From DATEPR01 sp036503065 (GTDB lineage: Bacteria > Actinomycetota > Actinomycetes > Mycobacteriales > Pseudonocardiaceae), in contig DASXXM010000153.1 in assembly GCA_036503065.1 (NCBI GenBank), positions 1 through 10,190 on the forward strand: a stretch of 10,190 nt of DNA, read 5' to 3'. Position numbers and translations under genes: made by a program. Under the pieces are notes generated by a model, which was not told where the DNA came from, ran no database searches, and saw only the letters and a list, made by a program, of their open reading frames with translations. Shown piece after piece: positions 8,039 through 10,190 of this stretch (within the stretch, counting starts at the first letter, position 1; every line of letters begins with the position of its first letter).

Positions 8039-8307
8039 ACGTCACTGGTGGTCACAGGGGCATCGACCACCGGATGTTAACCCTGGCCACGCCGCGCAGA
8101 TCCACTGGGCGAGGACCCTTGTGACGGAAGGAACAGCCGCCGGTTTCGTCCGAATGGACGACATCGCGGCCGGGGCCGAATCGCGCCCGACGTCACCCTG
8201 TGTCATCTTTCACGTGCTGATCGGTCGGCCACGATTCGGTCACGCGGGCACCTCGCCGGGCCGGGGGGCTCATGGGCGGAGGTACGGTCTCGCGAACAGC
8301 CGTCACA

Positions 8308-8316
8308 GGGAAGGAG
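8308..8316 (+). promoter_or_regulatory. Ribosome binding site deciding the BMP lipoprotein start
   Basis: GGGAAGGAG ends 6 bases before a TTG at 8323. This sets the start there and not at the earlier in-frame start codon at 8272, which would add 17 residues ahead of the lipoprotein signal. Confidence 0.75.
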
Positions 8317-8322
8317 AACGCC

Positions 8323-9408
8323 TTGCGCCGCGTTCGAGGAATAACCGTCTTGGTGGCGGGTGTGGTCACGCTCGGCTTGGTACTCGGTGCGTGTGGCTCC
8401 AAGCCCAACACGTCGGCTAACTCGCCCGGCACATCGGCCGCTTCGACCACGAACTTCAAGGCCTGCATGGTCACCGACACCGGTGGCATCGACGACCGGT
8501 CGTTCAACGCGTCGGCATGGGCCGGGATGCAGGCCGCGCACAAGGACGGCAAGGCCAATGTCAGCTACGTGCAGTCCAAGTCGGAGAGCGACTACGCGCC
8601 GAACATCGCGCAGCTGACCGGCCAGAAGTGCGACCTGATCGTCACGGTCGGCGGACTCATGGGCCAGGCCACAACGGACGCCGCCACGAAGTCCGCCACC
8701 CAACACTTCGCCATCGTCGACTCCAACGGCAACGGCACCAACGTGCAGGGCCTCCAGTTCAACACCGCCCAGGGCTCCTTCGAAGCGGGCTACCTGGCCG
8801 CCGGCTACTCCAAGACCGGCAAGGTGGCCACCTACGGCGGACTGAAGATCCCGCCGGTGACCATCTACATGGACGGCTTCTGGGAGGGCGTGCAGTACTA
8901 CAACCAGAAGAAGGGCAAGTCCGTCCAGGTGCTCGGCTGGAGCGAGACCTCGCAGAGCGGCGTGTTCGCCGGTTCCTTCACCGACCAGAGCCAGGGCCAG
9001 CAGTTGGCGACCAACTTCATCCAGCAGGGCGCCGACGTCGTCTTCCCGGTTGCCGGTGGCACGGGCCTCGGCTCGGCCGGTGCCGCGCAGTCCTCCGGCA
9101 AGGCCGTCGTCATCTGGGTGGACACCGACGGCGTCACCTCGGCGCCGCAGTACGCGGCCGTGTTCCTGTCCACGGCGTTCAAGAACGTGGGCGACTCGGT
9201 GCAGAAGGCGGTCGAGGACTCGTCCGGCGGCACCTTCGCCACCAAGGACTACATCGGCGACCTGAGCAACGGTGGTGTCGGCCTGTCGCCGTTCCACTCC
9301 TTCGACTCCAAGATCGATTCCGGGCTGAAGTCGGAAATCACGCAGATCCAGAAGGACATCATCGCCGGCACCATCAAGATCACCTCGCCCTCGCAGCCCA
9401 AGGGCTGA
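8323..9408 (+). CDS. BMP-family substrate-binding lipoprotein (PnrA-like, probable nucleoside uptake)
   Basis: From TTG 8323 the product has 361 residues. It opens with a lipoprotein signal peptide: MRRVRG, a hydrophobic core, and the lipobox LGAC with Cys24 (codon 8392-8394), followed by a Ser/Thr/Pro/Asn-rich linker. The binding domain starts with ACMVTDTGGIDDRSFN (Asp52 to Asn62), the hallmark of the Basic Membrane Protein/PnrA family. Further family segments are CDLIVTVGGLMGQATTDAA, QGSFEAGYLAAGYSKTGKVA and VVFPVAGGTGLGSAGA. The protein would sit on the outer face of the cytoplasmic membrane and deliver ligand to an ABC importer. PnrA-type relatives bind purine or other nucleosides; the exact ligand here is inferred. 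The ATPase gene follows on the same strand after 95 bases, supporting an uptake operon. Confidence 0.94.
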   Translation: MRRVRGITVLVAGVVTLGLVLGACGSKPNTSANSPGTSAASTTNFKACMVTDTGGIDDRSFNASAWAGMQAAHKDGKANVSYVQSKSESDYAPNIAQLTGQKCDLIVTVGGLMGQATTDAATKSATQHFAIVDSNGNGTNVQGLQFNTAQGSFEAGYLAAGYSKTGKVATYGGLKIPPVTIYMDGFWEGVQYYNQKKGKSVQVLGWSETSQSGVFAGSFTDQSQGQQLATNFIQQGADVVFPVAGGTGLGSAGAAQSSGKAVVIWVDTDGVTSAPQYAAVFLSTAFKNVGDSVQKAVEDSSGGTFATKDYIGDLSNGGVGLSPFHSFDSKIDSGLKSEITQIQKDIIAGTIKITSPSQPKG

Positions 9409-9427
9409 GTTCCGATCCGGCGAGCCC

Positions 9428-9457
9428 GGCGCGCGTGGCGGTTCCGCCACGCGCGCC
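9428..9457 (+). other. Perfect 14-bp inverted repeat between lipoprotein and ATPase genes
   Basis: GGCGCGCGTGGCGG (9428-9441) is mirrored by CCGCCACGCGCGCC (9444-9457), separated by TT, and begins 20 bases after the lipoprotein stop. In RNA this makes a very stable hairpin. No T-run follows, so it is more likely a partial terminator or an RNA-stabilising element that keeps the lipoprotein message more abundant than the ATPase message. The same kind of element is known after binding-protein genes such as malE. Confidence 0.7.
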
Positions 9458-9503
9458 AGGACCGCGAGCGGAGCGCGCCAGTGTCACGGTGGGAGTCCGA
9501 TCG

Positions 9504-10190
9504 ATGAGACTTGAGCTTCGGGGCATCACCAAGCGGTTCGGCGCGCTCGCCGCGAACGACGCGATCGACCTGACCGTCGAACCGGGCGAGATCCATGCCC
9601 TGCTCGGCGAGAACGGCGCCGGCAAGTCGACCCTGATGAACGTGCTCTACGGTCTCTACCAGCCCGACGAGGGCCAGATCCTGATCGACGGCGGCATGCG
9701 CACCTTCCGCGGTCCCGGCGACGCAATCGCCGCCGGCATCGGCATGGTGCACCAGCACTTCATGCTCGTGCCGGTGTTCAGCGTCGCGGAGAACGTGATG
9801 CTCGGTCGCGAGTGGACCACCGGCCCGTTCGGTGTGCTCTCCCGCGCCACCGCCCGTGCCAGGGTCCGCGAACTGTCCGAAAGGTACGGACTGGACGTCG
9901 AACCGGACGCCCTCGTCGGCGAACTGCCCGTTGGCGTGCAGCAGCGGGTGGAGATCCTCAAGGCGCTGGTGCACGACGTGGACGTGCTCATCCTGGACGA
10001 GCCGACCGCGGTACTCACACCACGGGAGATCGACGACCTGATCCGCGTCATGCGCGAACTGCGCGAGGCCGGCAAGTCGATCGTGTTCATCACGCACAAG
10101 CTGCGCGAGGTCAGGGCGGTCGCCGACCGGATCACGGTGATCCGGCGCGGCAAGGTGATCGGCCAGGCCGAACCGACCGCGCCCGAGGCG
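9504..10190 (+). CDS. ABC transporter ATP-binding protein of the BMP/nucleoside uptake type, 3' end missing
   Basis: The ATG at 9504 has GGGAG 8 bases upstream, and the frame stays open for 229 residues to the window end. The first nucleotide-binding domain is complete: Walker A GENGAGKST (35-43), Q-loop region MVHQHFMLVPVF, signature-like LPVGVQQRVEILKAL, Walker B LILDEPTAVLTP and switch-histidine FITHKL. The LPVGVQQ form, in place of the standard LSGGQ, is typical of the two-domain ATPases that pair with BMP lipoproteins (YufO/NupA-like). Those proteins are about 500 residues with a second ATPase domain, so more than half is missing here. It would power the importer fed by the upstream lipoprotein; permease genes are expected beyond the window. 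Confidence 0.95.
   Translation, partial: MRLELRGITKRFGALAANDAIDLTVEPGEIHALLGENGAGKSTLMNVLYGLYQPDEGQILIDGGMRTFRGPGDAIAAGIGMVHQHFMLVPVFSVAENVMLGREWTTGPFGVLSRATARARVRELSERYGLDVEPDALVGELPVGVQQRVEILKALVHDVDVLILDEPTAVLTPREIDDLIRVMRELREAGKSIVFITHKLREVRAVADRITVIRRGKVIGQAEPTAPEA

Larger units (their letters stand above)
8026..8322. promoter_or_regulatory. Divergent intergenic region between sdhC and the BMP lipoprotein gene
   Basis: This must hold both promoters. On the minus strand TAACAT (8079-8074) fits a TANNNT -10 for sdhCD with a leader of about 40 bases. On the plus strand TACGGT (8283-8288) fits a -10 for the lipoprotein gene. Neither has a clear -35 hexamer, so both are tentative. No gene is supported inside. 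Confidence 0.35.

Noticed and set aside
8203..9450. Long minus-strand open frame opposite the BMP lipoprotein gene
   Set aside because: The plus strand has a lipobox, RBS and the BMP signature. The antisense frame is low-complexity and shows no motif.
9249..10097. Minus-strand open frame opposite the ABC ATPase
   Set aside because: The plus frame carries all ATPase motifs; the minus frame is a shadow.

Overview
The window is high-GC actinobacterial DNA. The gene set (F420 biosynthesis fbiC, actinobacterial sdhC/sdhD, a BMP-type nucleoside transporter), the strong C/G preference at third codon positions, GTG/TTG starts and TANNNT -10 boxes all point to an actinomycete. The order of genes suggests a member of the Pseudonocardiales, but the genus cannot be fixed by eye.

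Layout. 1-2258 (+): fbiC, the bifunctional FO synthase, lacking about its first 100 residues. 2375-2554 (+): a 59-residue single-pass membrane protein. 2616-3629 (+): a YihY/BrkB-family membrane protein with what looks like a leaderless promoter. It meets dacB (3626-5209, -), a D,D-carboxypeptidase, tail to tail, with overlapping stop codons. 5336-5947 (+): a Phd/YefM-RelE type toxin-antitoxin pair preceded by a 22-bp near-palindrome built on TGTACA/GTAC, the core known from the E. coli yefM-yoeB operator. 5998-6125 (-): a small coding remnant that appears frameshifted, just downstream of a GntR/HutC regulator gene (6166-6969, -). The regulator carries a 15-bp triplicated sequence near its N-terminus. 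7187-8025 (-): sdhD and sdhC, the membrane anchors of succinate dehydrogenase; the catalytic genes sdhA and sdhB are not downstream as usual. 8323-9408 (+): a BMP-family lipoprotein. 9504-10190 (+): its ABC ATPase, cut by the window end. A perfect 14-bp inverted repeat lies between these last two genes.

How the genes work together. The lipoprotein and ATPase are the first two genes of a probable nucleoside uptake operon, divergent from sdhCD. SdhC and SdhD are translationally coupled and would carry the haem and quinone site of complex II. The toxin-antitoxin pair and the GntR gene sit between dacB and sdhD, where sdhA/sdhB might have been expected, so this looks like a rearranged or inserted segment inside otherwise housekeeping DNA.

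I found no clear new multi-gene system. The most notable points are the toxin-antitoxin operator with its probable leaderless start, the in-frame repeat in the GntR gene, the missing sdhAB, the frameshifted remnant, and the unannotated-size membrane protein after fbiC. No RNA genes, IS elements or CRISPR arrays were seen.
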